From Tenuifilum thalassicum (GTDB taxonomy: Bacteria > Bacteroidota > Bacteroidia > Bacteroidales > Tenuifilaceae), in NCBI RefSeq assembly GCF_013265555.1, contig NZ_CP041345.1:914581-978580 (forward strand): a stretch of DNA of 64,000 nt, written 5' to 3'. Positions 16,621 to 26,722 of the stretch are shown piece after piece; within the stretch, counting starts at the first letter, position 1; each line of letters starts with the position of its first letter. The notes below the pieces were generated by a model. The model searched no databases and was not told where the DNA came from. It saw only the letters and a list, made by a program, of their open reading frames with translations. Made by a program: the position numbers and the translations under genes.

Positions 16621-18354
16621 TTATCTTTCAATGTCTTTGAACTTCAAAGGTTTCCTACTTTTCCCTTTTACATTTAGTTTATCTTGTTTTTTATCTTTCT
16701 TCAAATTGCCGGGTTTTGCATAGTTTTCTACGCGGTGCGATTCTTCTTTAAACGGAATATGTTGTATATCTTCATTGTTCAATATTTTTAAACGACCCTC
16801 ATTTCCTTTCTCTGCAGGGAGTAATATAAAGTTCTTGGGAACAATGTCGTACTTATCTTTCGGTCTTTTATTGGGTTGCCAAGAGAAGCCTTTTAGTGTA
16901 ATGTCTTCTGGTTCCACTTTTTTAATGGGGTACAAATTTGATAACGGCTTTTGTTTAAAAGTTACCTTGCTTATCTTGTTGTTTTTAAGTACGATGAAAA
17001 TCCTTGCGCTTTCGGAACGGTTTGCCATAGTAAGTATCTCTCCATCGCGTATAAAATAAACCGCCTGGCCATTTCCATTTACATCTATTTTTGATGCTTT
17101 CCCATCCGAAAAGTGCACAACTATTTTCTTGCCTCTTATTTGATTGTAATAGTTTGTGTCCTCAACCGAAGTAATGAATGCGTTACCTATAAAATCAATT
17201 TGATTTAACTTTTTATTTTTGGAATAGATGGTTATTTCATCGGCAGTCATTTGGTTCTCGTTTTGCCAAAGTATTGGTTGTGAGTACATTTTGACTATTG
17301 AGTCATGAGTAAAGTAAATGAGAGAATCGCAAAGACCTTGTATATCGGATCTATAAAACTTTACGTTGTGTAAAGCTTTTATGAAGCGATGAGTAGAATC
17401 AGGAGTAATGGTGTCTTTTTTGGATATTATCTTAAAAACATCTGCTTTAAGGTAAAGAGTATCATTATTATCAATTTTAACCAGATGAGGATTTCCAGAA
17501 ACTTCGGCATTCTCAGAATCTTCCCAAAAATTCACTTTATTGCCATATACGAATGCTTGGTTAACGGTATCAACTAAAACGGCATTACCAGTTATGCGGG
17601 CAAACTTAGTTGATTTATCGTAATAGATGTCATCGCCAAAAACCTTATTCTCTTTGCTGAGGATATAAGCATTATACTGAAGGCTTACCTGTTCAATTTT
17701 TTTGTTATACCAGCCCTTTTCGCAGTAAGCAAAGTTTTGTTCATTAAAAATGTAGGTTGGACCAAAAAAGTAGGCCATCTCTGAATTCGTATTATAGGAA
17801 AGCGAATCGGTGTAAATTTTCCCGTCGGGGTTTTCCATTACAACATTACCAGCAAAATGTATCTGATTGCTAGTATCGTAGTAATAGCCTCTAAGGCTAG
17901 TTAATTTTGAGTCCTCTGTTGTGATGACACCAGGAGTATTATAGTAAACACTTTTTTCTTTTGAGTTAAAGTAGAGGGTTTTTGTTGTAAGGGTTGCGTC
18001 GTCCGATATGAGTTTTACATTGTTACCGTCAATTTTTCCAGTTGAGGTTTTTCCATCGTAGTAGAGGTGCTCACCAGTAATTGTTGACGATTCTTGGTTA
18101 ATTCTTACATTACCAAATGCATTAAACCAGTTTTCATCGGGGTTATGGTAAGCGCTATCGCAAATCATGCGAGTGCCCTCGTGGCTAAATCGTACATTGC
18201 CAATGTAGCGAATCAGCTTTTGCTCATCTAAATTTAGGTTCTTCATGCTATTAGCGCCCTCGAACCTAATTTTAGTTTTTTGTTGAGCAAACAAACTAGG
18301 AATGATGCCCATTAAGATGGACAATATAAGAAGTGAACGAAGCGATGCTCTCAT
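16621..18354 (-). CDS. OstA-like (LptA/LptD N-terminal type) protein
   Basis: The 577-residue exported protein (signal MRASLRSLLILSILMGIIPSLFAQ) contains repeated beta-strand units of the OstA/LptA jelly roll: IRYIGNVRFSHEGTRMICDSA, AFGNVRINQESSTITGEHLYYD, IHFAGNVVMENPDGKIYTDSL and more through about residue 420. Such proteins bridge the periplasm for lipopolysaccharide transport. The basic C-terminus (KPGNLKKDKKQDKLNVKGKSRKPLKFK) is unusual. There is no LptD barrel. It is the last gene of a five-gene operon after three chaperone genes, which supports a role in outer-membrane assembly. Confidence 0.85.
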   Translation of the reverse strand: MRASLRSLLILSILMGIIPSLFAQQKTKIRFEGANSMKNLNLDEQKLIRYIGNVRFSHEGTRMICDSAYHNPDENWFNAFGNVRINQESSTITGEHLYYDGKTSTGKIDGNNVKLISDDATLTTKTLYFNSKEKSVYYNTPGVITTEDSKLTSLRGYYYDTSNQIHFAGNVVMENPDGKIYTDSLSYNTNSEMAYFFGPTYIFNEQNFAYCEKGWYNKKIEQVSLQYNAYILSKENKVFGDDIYYDKSTKFARITGNAVLVDTVNQAFVYGNKVNFWEDSENAEVSGNPHLVKIDNNDTLYLKADVFKIISKKDTITPDSTHRFIKALHNVKFYRSDIQGLCDSLIYFTHDSIVKMYSQPILWQNENQMTADEITIYSKNKKLNQIDFIGNAFITSVEDTNYYNQIRGKKIVVHFSDGKASKIDVNGNGQAVYFIRDGEILTMANRSESARIFIVLKNNKISKVTFKQKPLSNLYPIKKVEPEDITLKGFSWQPNKRPKDKYDIVPKNFILLPAEKGNEGRLKILNNEDIQHIPFKEESHRVENYAKPGNLKKDKKQDKLNVKGKSRKPLKFKDIER

Positions 18355-18364
18355 TTTGGTGTTT

Positions 18365-19714
18365 CTACTTTATCCAACCCTTTGTATGAAACTTGCAGCC
18401 ATGAAAATCGGAATCAACTTTAATGTATATCGTTTTCACTTTCTTAGTTAGCCAATCTTGTAAAGTCTCGTTTTCTTTATTTGATTTTGTTAGTTGTTGA
18501 ATGATAGCATAGTCGTCTTTCAGATTCGCTTTGTGTTTGGGGATGATCTGCTTTATTCTAATAATTTTAAAGACTACGTTGGCGTGCTCGTCGCGCGATT
18601 CAAAAGGTTCGCTAAACTCACCAACCTTTAGGTCCTTAATAGCATAGTAATCGGAAGGTTGAAGGTGCTCCTTCTCAAAAAATAGCGTGTTGGTATACGG
18701 GTTAATCATGACCCCTTTGTTCAGGTATGTCTTTTTATCTTGAGAGAACTTGAGAGCAGCCTCGTCAAAGGTTAGGCTATCGGTACGAATTAGTGTTGCA
18801 ATGCTATCGAGTTTTTGAACAGCTCGGGATAGCATATCGGTAGTAAATTGTGGTTTTAGCAGGATATGGCGCACGTTAACCTGGTTGTTACGTTTTTCAA
18901 TAAGCTGAATAATATGGTATCCGTATTCTGTTTCTACAACCTGGCTTACCTGTCCTTTTTGTAGGTTAAATGCGGCATCGGCAAACGCTTTAACTAATTC
19001 CTCACGGGAGCGAAAACCCAACTCGCCACCCTTAATTGCAGATGCTCTATCCTCTGAGTAAAGAGCAGCAAGAGTGGTAAAACTCTCGCCGTTTAATATC
19101 CGATTACGAATTTCAAGTAGCTTCTCTTTGGCTTCAAGTTTAGCTTTCTCAGCATCAGGTGGATATATAACTATTTGTTGTAAAACGTATTGTTGAGGTA
19201 TTTCGGGCAGACTATCTTTAGGTATATGTTTATAAAACGATTTCACGTCGGCAGGTGTAATTTTTACTTTCTCAATAATTTTTTGCTGCATTTGTTGAGT
19301 AAGTTGTTGCTCTCGAATAATCTCCCGAAGATCATCTTTTATTTCAAAAATTGGTTTATTAAAATAGTTCTCAAGCGCTTTCTCGGAACCAATTTGGTTT
19401 ATAAAATAGTTAAGCCTTCGTTCAACTTCCATTTCAACTGAGCCTTCGTTTACCTCTAAGCTATCAATTTTGGCTTGGGTTAGAAGAAGTTTTTGCATTA
19501 AAAGCTGTTCAAGGATTTGGCATCTATCAAGGTTTTGCGATGTGCTACCCTGCATTTTTATCCTTAGAAGTTCTTGTTCAACGTCCGATAGCAAAATCCT
19601 TTCGTTTCCTACGATGGCAATAACCTTATCGATAGAAATATTTTCCTGAGAAAATGAAGAAACGCTAATAATTGCAAAGGCAGTTATGCTTAGTAAAAGT
19701 CTAAATGCTTTCAT
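18365..19714 (-). CDS. SurA-like periplasmic peptidyl-prolyl isomerase
   Basis: The 449-residue exported protein (signal ending SVSSFSQ) has a SurA-type N-terminal chaperone helix domain (IAIVGNERILLSDVEQELLRIK) and parvulin domains. The first is clear (QQYVLQQIVIYPPDAEKA, YSEDRASAIKGGELGFRSREELVKAFADAAFNL, YGYHIIQLIEKR). A second starts at VNVRHILLKP and is more divergent. SurA proteins escort outer-membrane proteins to the BAM machinery. It sits 7 bp after the lipoprotein chaperone gene and 10 bp before the OstA-like gene. Confidence 0.92.
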   Translation of the reverse strand: MKAFRLLLSITAFAIISVSSFSQENISIDKVIAIVGNERILLSDVEQELLRIKMQGSTSQNLDRCQILEQLLMQKLLLTQAKIDSLEVNEGSVEMEVERRLNYFINQIGSEKALENYFNKPIFEIKDDLREIIREQQLTQQMQQKIIEKVKITPADVKSFYKHIPKDSLPEIPQQYVLQQIVIYPPDAEKAKLEAKEKLLEIRNRILNGESFTTLAALYSEDRASAIKGGELGFRSREELVKAFADAAFNLQKGQVSQVVETEYGYHIIQLIEKRNNQVNVRHILLKPQFTTDMLSRAVQKLDSIATLIRTDSLTFDEAALKFSQDKKTYLNKGVMINPYTNTLFFEKEHLQPSDYYAIKDLKVGEFSEPFESRDEHANVVFKIIRIKQIIPKHKANLKDDYAIIQQLTKSNKENETLQDWLTKKVKTIYIKVDSDFHGCKFHTKGWIK

Positions 19715-19721
19715 GTTTTAT

Positions 19722-20576
19722 CTATTTGAAAATTTCAAAATTATTATTGTCCTTAGCTTTGAGGTAAATACTTTTTTCAAGATCCTCAATTATCTTTTGT
19801 TTTCTTGAGTTCAGCAAGATTTGTTTAAGCTCATTTATCACGTACTCAAGGGGAGCAATCTGCCCTTGATGGGTTACATCACGAATCGATACTAAGTAAA
19901 TAAAGCTACCATCTTCCATTTCAATATATTTTCGAGCAAGAACTTCTTTTAAGTCCTTCACCGGGTATGGTAACTCTTTAGCAATCAGCGAGAAAGGTAC
20001 CCATTTGTCGTTAAAGAAATCGTAAAAAATAGCTGCTTGATAAGCCAGGTTATCAAGTAATTGTATATCTTCTTGTTTTTCAGAGCGATATATCTCTTTG
20101 ATTTTTTGGGCTTGAGGGGCCTCTTTTCGAAGTTTGATATATAGAGCTTTTACAATAGGCTCTGTAAGTACAAAATTGTCTTTATTTAAATTATAGTACT
20201 CCTCAACCTCCGAATCACTAACAATGGTATCCATTTTTTGGTTTATAAATGCTTGCTCATACTTATGAATTAGAAGTGAAGCCCTATAATCTTCGAGTTG
20301 TCGGGCAACATTTTTTTCATTATCGGAGAGGTTTAGCTCGGCCTGTTTTAAAAGAAGCTGAGTTTGTATCCATTTCTCAATATAAGCTTTGGCAATAAGG
20401 ATACTATCTTCGGGGCTCACATTGGAAAGAAAGATGTTCTTCAAGTCGTCTTTATACAAATACTTATCGTAAACTCTTGCAATAGGTTTTCCCTTATGTT
20501 CCGTTTGACACGAAACAGAAGCCATTAAAATTAGTAATGCTATTATTGTTATCCTTTTTATTGGTAGATGTTTCAT
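19722..20576 (-). CDS. Lipoprotein related to SurA/PpiC chaperones, parvulin core degenerate
   Basis: The 284-residue protein has a lipoprotein signal (LLILMASVSC) with non-acidic residues after Cys, which suggests a periplasmic-facing anchor. The N-terminal half (ARVYDKYLYKDDLKNIFL, AYIEKWIQTQLLLKQAELNL) is the SurA_N helical fold. The region where a parvulin domain is expected is degenerate, lacking the HIL..GG..G pattern, so isomerase activity is doubtful and the role is probably chaperone-like. It lies between two full parvulin genes, 4 and 7 bp away, so it is translated with them. Confidence 0.85.
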   Translation of the reverse strand: MKHLPIKRITIIALLILMASVSCQTEHKGKPIARVYDKYLYKDDLKNIFLSNVSPEDSILIAKAYIEKWIQTQLLLKQAELNLSDNEKNVARQLEDYRASLLIHKYEQAFINQKMDTIVSDSEVEEYYNLNKDNFVLTEPIVKALYIKLRKEAPQAQKIKEIYRSEKQEDIQLLDNLAYQAAIFYDFFNDKWVPFSLIAKELPYPVKDLKEVLARKYIEMEDGSFIYLVSIRDVTHQGQIAPLEYVINELKQILLNSRKQKIIEDLEKSIYLKAKDNNNFEIFK

Positions 20577-20580
20577 TGAT

Positions 20581-22554
20581 TTAATTCTTATTTGTAGTTA
20601 ATTTATGGATTAGCTTGTTGTATTTAGTAGAATCAATTTTAACGACATACTTCTTCTTTAACTCGGTTAACCAAGAATTTTCAATGTAATTCTGAAAATC
20701 GGAAATCACTTCAGCTCTACAATCATCAAGTTCTTTAAGTTCATTAGTAGTTACCTTGTCAATGTGGGCAATAAGAATTGAGTCGTTTTCGCTTTTTACA
20801 TTTATTCCATTTGGCCATGCCTCAAATCCCTTTACCTCCTCACTAGTTGTTAGGTATACGTTTTGTTCATAATTAATATTCACCCCTTTTTTCCCTAATT
20901 TTTCAACTATCGCCTGTGGGGCAATGCCTGGTTTCCTTTTTAGCATTTTAGATATTTTATTGGCTACCTTTTCATCATTTGTTCTATATGTTGTTAGGTA
21001 AACTCTTTTATCCCACTTGTATCTATCTCTATTTTGTTCAAAGAAGTTGTAAAGGGTGGCACTATCTGTTGCTTGAGTCCATATTTTTTGGTTCGAAATC
21101 TCAAAAAGGAGCATACCTTCGTAGTATTCCTTTGCAAGCTGTTTGTATTCGGGATATTTAAGTGGTAGCTGATGTTTCTCGTAATCAAAAAGGGTTTTAT
21201 CAATCCAAGCATCAAAAACATTGTTTATAAATGAAGGGATTGAAATATTTTGTGCCTTTTTCTGGTTTATGTAGATGAAGTTAAGTAAGTCGGAAAGTTT
21301 ATAGTTAGTGTTGTTTATAGAAAGAAGTATCGGATTGTTTTTAACTTGAGGGATTTGCCATTGGTCTTTGTAAATAGTTGAGTCTATAAGTTGGTTTAGC
21401 TGACTAAATGCCACGTCTTTAAATTCTGTTACCCTGTATTCCCTCTTTAATCTAGCAATGTATGCCTCTTTTACCAGATTAATTCTTGAATCTCGACTAA
21501 GAAGGTTTTTTATTTCAGAAAGCATCGATTCATAGCTACCAGGTAACTTTTTGTCGATTAGTTTAACAATGTGCCAGCCAAATGTTGTTTGAAAGGGTTT
21601 TGAGATATCGCCAACGTTTTCAAGGTTAAAAGCCACCTCTTCAAATTCAGGGATTATCTGTCCAGATCTAATCCAGGGTAGTTCACCGCCTTTTTCGGCT
21701 GTTCCTTTATCATCTGAGTATTGCTTTGCCAGCTTAGCGAAGTCTTCGCCGTTTTGAAGTTTCTCGTGTATCTCTACAATCTTTTTTCTAGCATTCTCTA
21801 CAACATCTGGTGTAGCATTTGGCTGTACCCTAACCATGATGTGAGCTACCTTAATTTGGCCTTTAGTAGGTCGCCTATCGTGTACTTTTATGATGTGATA
21901 TCCAAACCTTGTTCGGATTGGTAAAGAAACAGAATCAATGGGAGTGTTAAATGCTGCAGATTCAAAAGGGTAAACCATTTGGAATGCGGAGAACCATCCC
22001 AGGTAACCATTGTTTTTACTAACAGATGGGTCGTTGCTCATATTTAGCGCTACTTTACCAAAGGGCTCACCAGAAAGAACCCTTGTTCTGGCTTCCATTG
22101 CCTTTTTGTAGTAGGCAAGCGTATCGTTGCCAGAAGTATTTTCGGGCATTCTAATAAGAATATGGCTTGCGTTAACCTCTTCTTTCATTCTCTGGTATGC
22201 CTCATGGCTTAAGCGTGATAGCTCGTTTTTATCAATTAGATATGAGCTAGCAAGCTGATCGATGTAGCCGTTGTATTCTTGCTGGAACGATTTAGCTGTA
22301 TCTATTTTAGCATCTTTTGCGGCTTGAACTTTTAGTCTAAAGTTGATAAATAGGTCCAAATATGCATCAATATCGCTTTTGCTAATAGGAGTATTGCTAA
22401 CCTTATTGTTTTTCATGTAGAGCGAGGTGAACTCTTCGGTAAGGATTGGCTCACCATTTATAGTTAAAAGAGTATCGCTCACCTGGCATACTGCAGAAAA
22501 TGTTAAAATGGTAGTGATAAATAAGCTTAAACCAAAGCGAATTATTGATTTCAT
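20581..22554 (-). CDS. Peptidyl-prolyl isomerase with two parvulin domains (PpiD/SurA-like)
   Basis: The 657-residue exported protein (signal ending FSAVCQ) has an N-terminal SurA-like helical segment (LTINGEPILTEEFTSLYMKN) and two intact parvulin domains in tandem. One is at about residues 125-225 (NASHILIRMPENTSG, NNGYLGWFSAFQMVYPFESAAFN, YGYHIIKVHDRR). The other is at about 230-335 (KVAHIMVRVQPNATP, EKGGELPWIRSGQIIPEFEEVAFNL, FGWHIVKLIDKK). About 320 further residues resemble a long client-binding tail. It follows guaB by 39 bp and heads the chaperone trio. Expected location: periplasm. Confidence 0.92.
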   Translation of the reverse strand: MKSIIRFGLSLFITTILTFSAVCQVSDTLLTINGEPILTEEFTSLYMKNNKVSNTPISKSDIDAYLDLFINFRLKVQAAKDAKIDTAKSFQQEYNGYIDQLASSYLIDKNELSRLSHEAYQRMKEEVNASHILIRMPENTSGNDTLAYYKKAMEARTRVLSGEPFGKVALNMSNDPSVSKNNGYLGWFSAFQMVYPFESAAFNTPIDSVSLPIRTRFGYHIIKVHDRRPTKGQIKVAHIMVRVQPNATPDVVENARKKIVEIHEKLQNGEDFAKLAKQYSDDKGTAEKGGELPWIRSGQIIPEFEEVAFNLENVGDISKPFQTTFGWHIVKLIDKKLPGSYESMLSEIKNLLSRDSRINLVKEAYIARLKREYRVTEFKDVAFSQLNQLIDSTIYKDQWQIPQVKNNPILLSINNTNYKLSDLLNFIYINQKKAQNISIPSFINNVFDAWIDKTLFDYEKHQLPLKYPEYKQLAKEYYEGMLLFEISNQKIWTQATDSATLYNFFEQNRDRYKWDKRVYLTTYRTNDEKVANKISKMLKRKPGIAPQAIVEKLGKKGVNINYEQNVYLTTSEEVKGFEAWPNGINVKSENDSILIAHIDKVTTNELKELDDCRAEVISDFQNYIENSWLTELKKKYVVKIDSTKYNKLIHKLTTNKN

Positions 22555-22593
22555 CTGGATTTTGGTTTTATTGATTCTACAAATAACATTGCA

Positions 22594-24093
<1,500 letters not shown>

Positions 24094-24271
24094 TTAAAAA
24101 TGCGGCAAGTTACAAAAAAATGAGATTTCTACAATTGGCTTTTCTTAGAATGACACTAAGTATCTGTTGTTTTTTGTTAAACTAATTACTTACATAAATT
24201 GTTAACTTTAAATAATACGAATTGATTTTCAAATATTTTTTATTTAAATTGCTAGTATAAATTATAAACAG

Positions 24272-26722
24272 TTGAAAAAAGATTTCGATATAAATAGTCT
24301 ACGGAAAGAGTTCGCCGAGCTAAAAGCCAAATACCATGAACTTCGTTATAAAGCAGTTTTGTCAAAAAAAACTGCCGACGATGCAAAGAATTTACTTGAA
24401 GATGTTCAAGCTCGTAACCAAGCATTACTTGAAGCAAACCCCGATTTAATGTTTGTTTTCGATAGGGATGGTAATTTTTTAGATTACAACGCCGAGAGTG
24501 GTGATATGTATGCGGTACCTGAATCATTCATTGGGAAAAAGGTTGATTTGGTATTACCTCCCGATGTTGCAACGCTAACTCACGATAAAATAAAAGCCCT
24601 TTACGAAACTAATCAAATGCAGATTTATGATTATCAGCTAGTAATAAATGGGGAACTACGTTTTTTTGAGAGCCGTTTGGTAAAGTATGGTCAGGATAAG
24701 GCGTTGGCAGTTGTAAGGGATATTACCGAACGTAAAAACTATGAGCTCAAGATTAAGGAGAGGGAGTCGAAATATCAAGAACTTTACGATTTGTTGAGGC
24801 TATTAGCCGATACTACTCCCGATATGATTTGGGCAAAGGATGTGGAAAAACGTTTCATCTTTGTAAATAAGGCTATTTGCAGAGATTTACTTAATGCGAA
24901 GGACACTAATGAACCTATTGGTAAAACAGATTTGTTTTTTGCTTTACGCGAGCGTGAAAGACATCCCGAAAACCCAGAGTGGCATACATTTGGTGAGCTT
25001 TGCATGGATTCCGATGAGATTACCATGCAGGAGATGCGCCCAATGCAATTCGAAGAATTTGGAAATATTAAAGGAAAATTTGTTTTTCTGGATGTTCACA
25101 AAGCTCCCCTATTAGATAAGAACGGCAAGTTAATAGGGGTTGTAGGAACTGCTAGGGATATAACTAAGTATAAGGAGTATGAAAGGCAGCTGAAACTCTC
25201 AGAAGAAACCTATAGGGGTATAATTAACAGCATTTCAGAGGCTGTTTACATTCAGGATGAGAATGGTATTTTTCTAGATGTAAATGACACCGCAACAAAA
25301 ATCTACGGTTTTCCGCGCGAGTATTTTATTGGCAAGAGCCCTGAATTTCTTTCTGCTCCAGGATACAACGATTTACCTAAAGTAGCAGAATATGTCAAAA
25401 AGGCTTATAATGGTGAGCCACAACAGTTTGAGTTTTGGGGAATTAAACACGATGGATCCCATTTCCCAAAGGTGGTTAGCGTGACCCCTGGTAAATATTT
25501 TGGCAGGAGGTGCGTTATTGCTGTTGCTCGTGATATTACTGAGCGCAAGAAGTGGGAAAATGACTTAATTGAAGCTAAGGCAAAAGCCGAAGAGAACGAC
25601 AGGTTGAAATCGGCATTCCTTGCCAATATGAGCCATGAGATTAGAACACCCTTGAATGGTATTTTAGGCTTTGTTCAGCTTATGAAGGACCCTTGCCTAA
25701 ATAAGGACTCTTTTGAACGGTATTTGGAAATTATTGAAAAGAGTGGCGAAAGGCTTAATAGCCTACTTAACGGATTAATAGACCTGGCTAGAATTGAATC
25801 CGGACAGCTCAATGTGAATATCAAGCCTGTGAAAATCTATAGTATATACAGCTATCTGTATGAATTATTCAAACACGAGGCCTCTGCTAAAGGTTTAAAG
25901 TTTCTTTCAAAATGCAATATTAAAGACCCCGAAACAACCATTGAGACCGACCCGAATCTGCTACAGGATTCATTAGTTAACATTCTGAAGAATGCCATAA
26001 AATACACAGAAAAAGGGCATGTTGAGATTGGTTGTATGGTAATTGATAACACCCTTGATTTCTGGGTCAAAGATACAGGCATTGGGATACCTGATGATAA
26101 GAAAGAGGTCATTTTTGATAGATTTGTAAGAGGGAATGATGATTATACAAATCCATACGAAGGGGCCGGTTTAGGGTTGGCAATTTCAAAATCTTATATT
26201 GAAAAGTTAGGTGGACAAATCACCTTTGAAAGTAGGGTAGGGGTTGGGTCTATATTTCATGTTAAAGTTCCAGTAAAACCCATACAAAATGAAGCTGATA
26301 AAAATGCTAATGCACCTAAAGGTGAATCTACTGAAGTGCAGAAGGGACTAGATTTAAACATTTTGGTGGTTGACGATGATTACATCTCGGCTCTACTGCT
26401 AAAGGAGTTACTATTAAAATATTCCGAGAGAATCTTTATTGCCCACAGTGGAGTAGAAGCAGTAGAAGCTGTTAAATCCAATCCTGATATCGATTTGGTT
26501 TTTATGGATATAAAAATGTCTGGATTAAACGGATATGAAGCCACTCAAAAGATAAAAGCAATTAACCCCAACATAAAGGTTATTGCACAAACCGCCTTTG
26601 CCATGAAAGGTGATAAGGAAATGGTGCTAAAGGCTGGTTGTAACGGGTATATATCTAAACCTATTGATAAGGTGGAACTTGAGCAAATTGTTCAGGATTG
26701 TTTAAAAGATGCTAATCGGTAA
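24272..26722 (+). CDS. Soluble PAS-containing hybrid histidine kinase
   Basis: No ATG precedes the coding start: an in-frame stop lies 27 bp upstream, and the best start is the TTG at 24272, because the coiled-coil N-terminus (LRKEFAELKAKYHELR) is clearly coding. The 816 residues contain three PAS domains (about 50-150, 165-300, 305-425, each followed by a PAC-type VVRDITERK-like end), HisKA with His455 in NMSHEIRTPLNGIL, HATPase (NILKNAIKYTEKG, DTGIGIPDD, GAGLGLAISKSYIEKLGG) and a REC domain with Asp746 in FMDIKMSG and K in GYISKPID. No signal peptide or membrane helix is seen, so it senses a cytosolic signal. No partner regulator or Hpt protein is adjacent. It overlaps the convergent peptidase gene by 11 bp. 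Confidence 0.93.
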   Translation: MKKDFDINSLRKEFAELKAKYHELRYKAVLSKKTADDAKNLLEDVQARNQALLEANPDLMFVFDRDGNFLDYNAESGDMYAVPESFIGKKVDLVLPPDVATLTHDKIKALYETNQMQIYDYQLVINGELRFFESRLVKYGQDKALAVVRDITERKNYELKIKERESKYQELYDLLRLLADTTPDMIWAKDVEKRFIFVNKAICRDLLNAKDTNEPIGKTDLFFALRERERHPENPEWHTFGELCMDSDEITMQEMRPMQFEEFGNIKGKFVFLDVHKAPLLDKNGKLIGVVGTARDITKYKEYERQLKLSEETYRGIINSISEAVYIQDENGIFLDVNDTATKIYGFPREYFIGKSPEFLSAPGYNDLPKVAEYVKKAYNGEPQQFEFWGIKHDGSHFPKVVSVTPGKYFGRRCVIAVARDITERKKWENDLIEAKAKAEENDRLKSAFLANMSHEIRTPLNGILGFVQLMKDPCLNKDSFERYLEIIEKSGERLNSLLNGLIDLARIESGQLNVNIKPVKIYSIYSYLYELFKHEASAKGLKFLSKCNIKDPETTIETDPNLLQDSLVNILKNAIKYTEKGHVEIGCMVIDNTLDFWVKDTGIGIPDDKKEVIFDRFVRGNDDYTNPYEGAGLGLAISKSYIEKLGGQITFESRVGVGSIFHVKVPVKPIQNEADKNANAPKGESTEVQKGLDLNILVVDDDYISALLLKELLLKYSERIFIAHSGVEAVEAVKSNPDIDLVFMDIKMSGLNGYEATQKIKAINPNIKVIAQTAFAMKGDKEMVLKAGCNGYISKPIDKVELEQIVQDCLKDANR

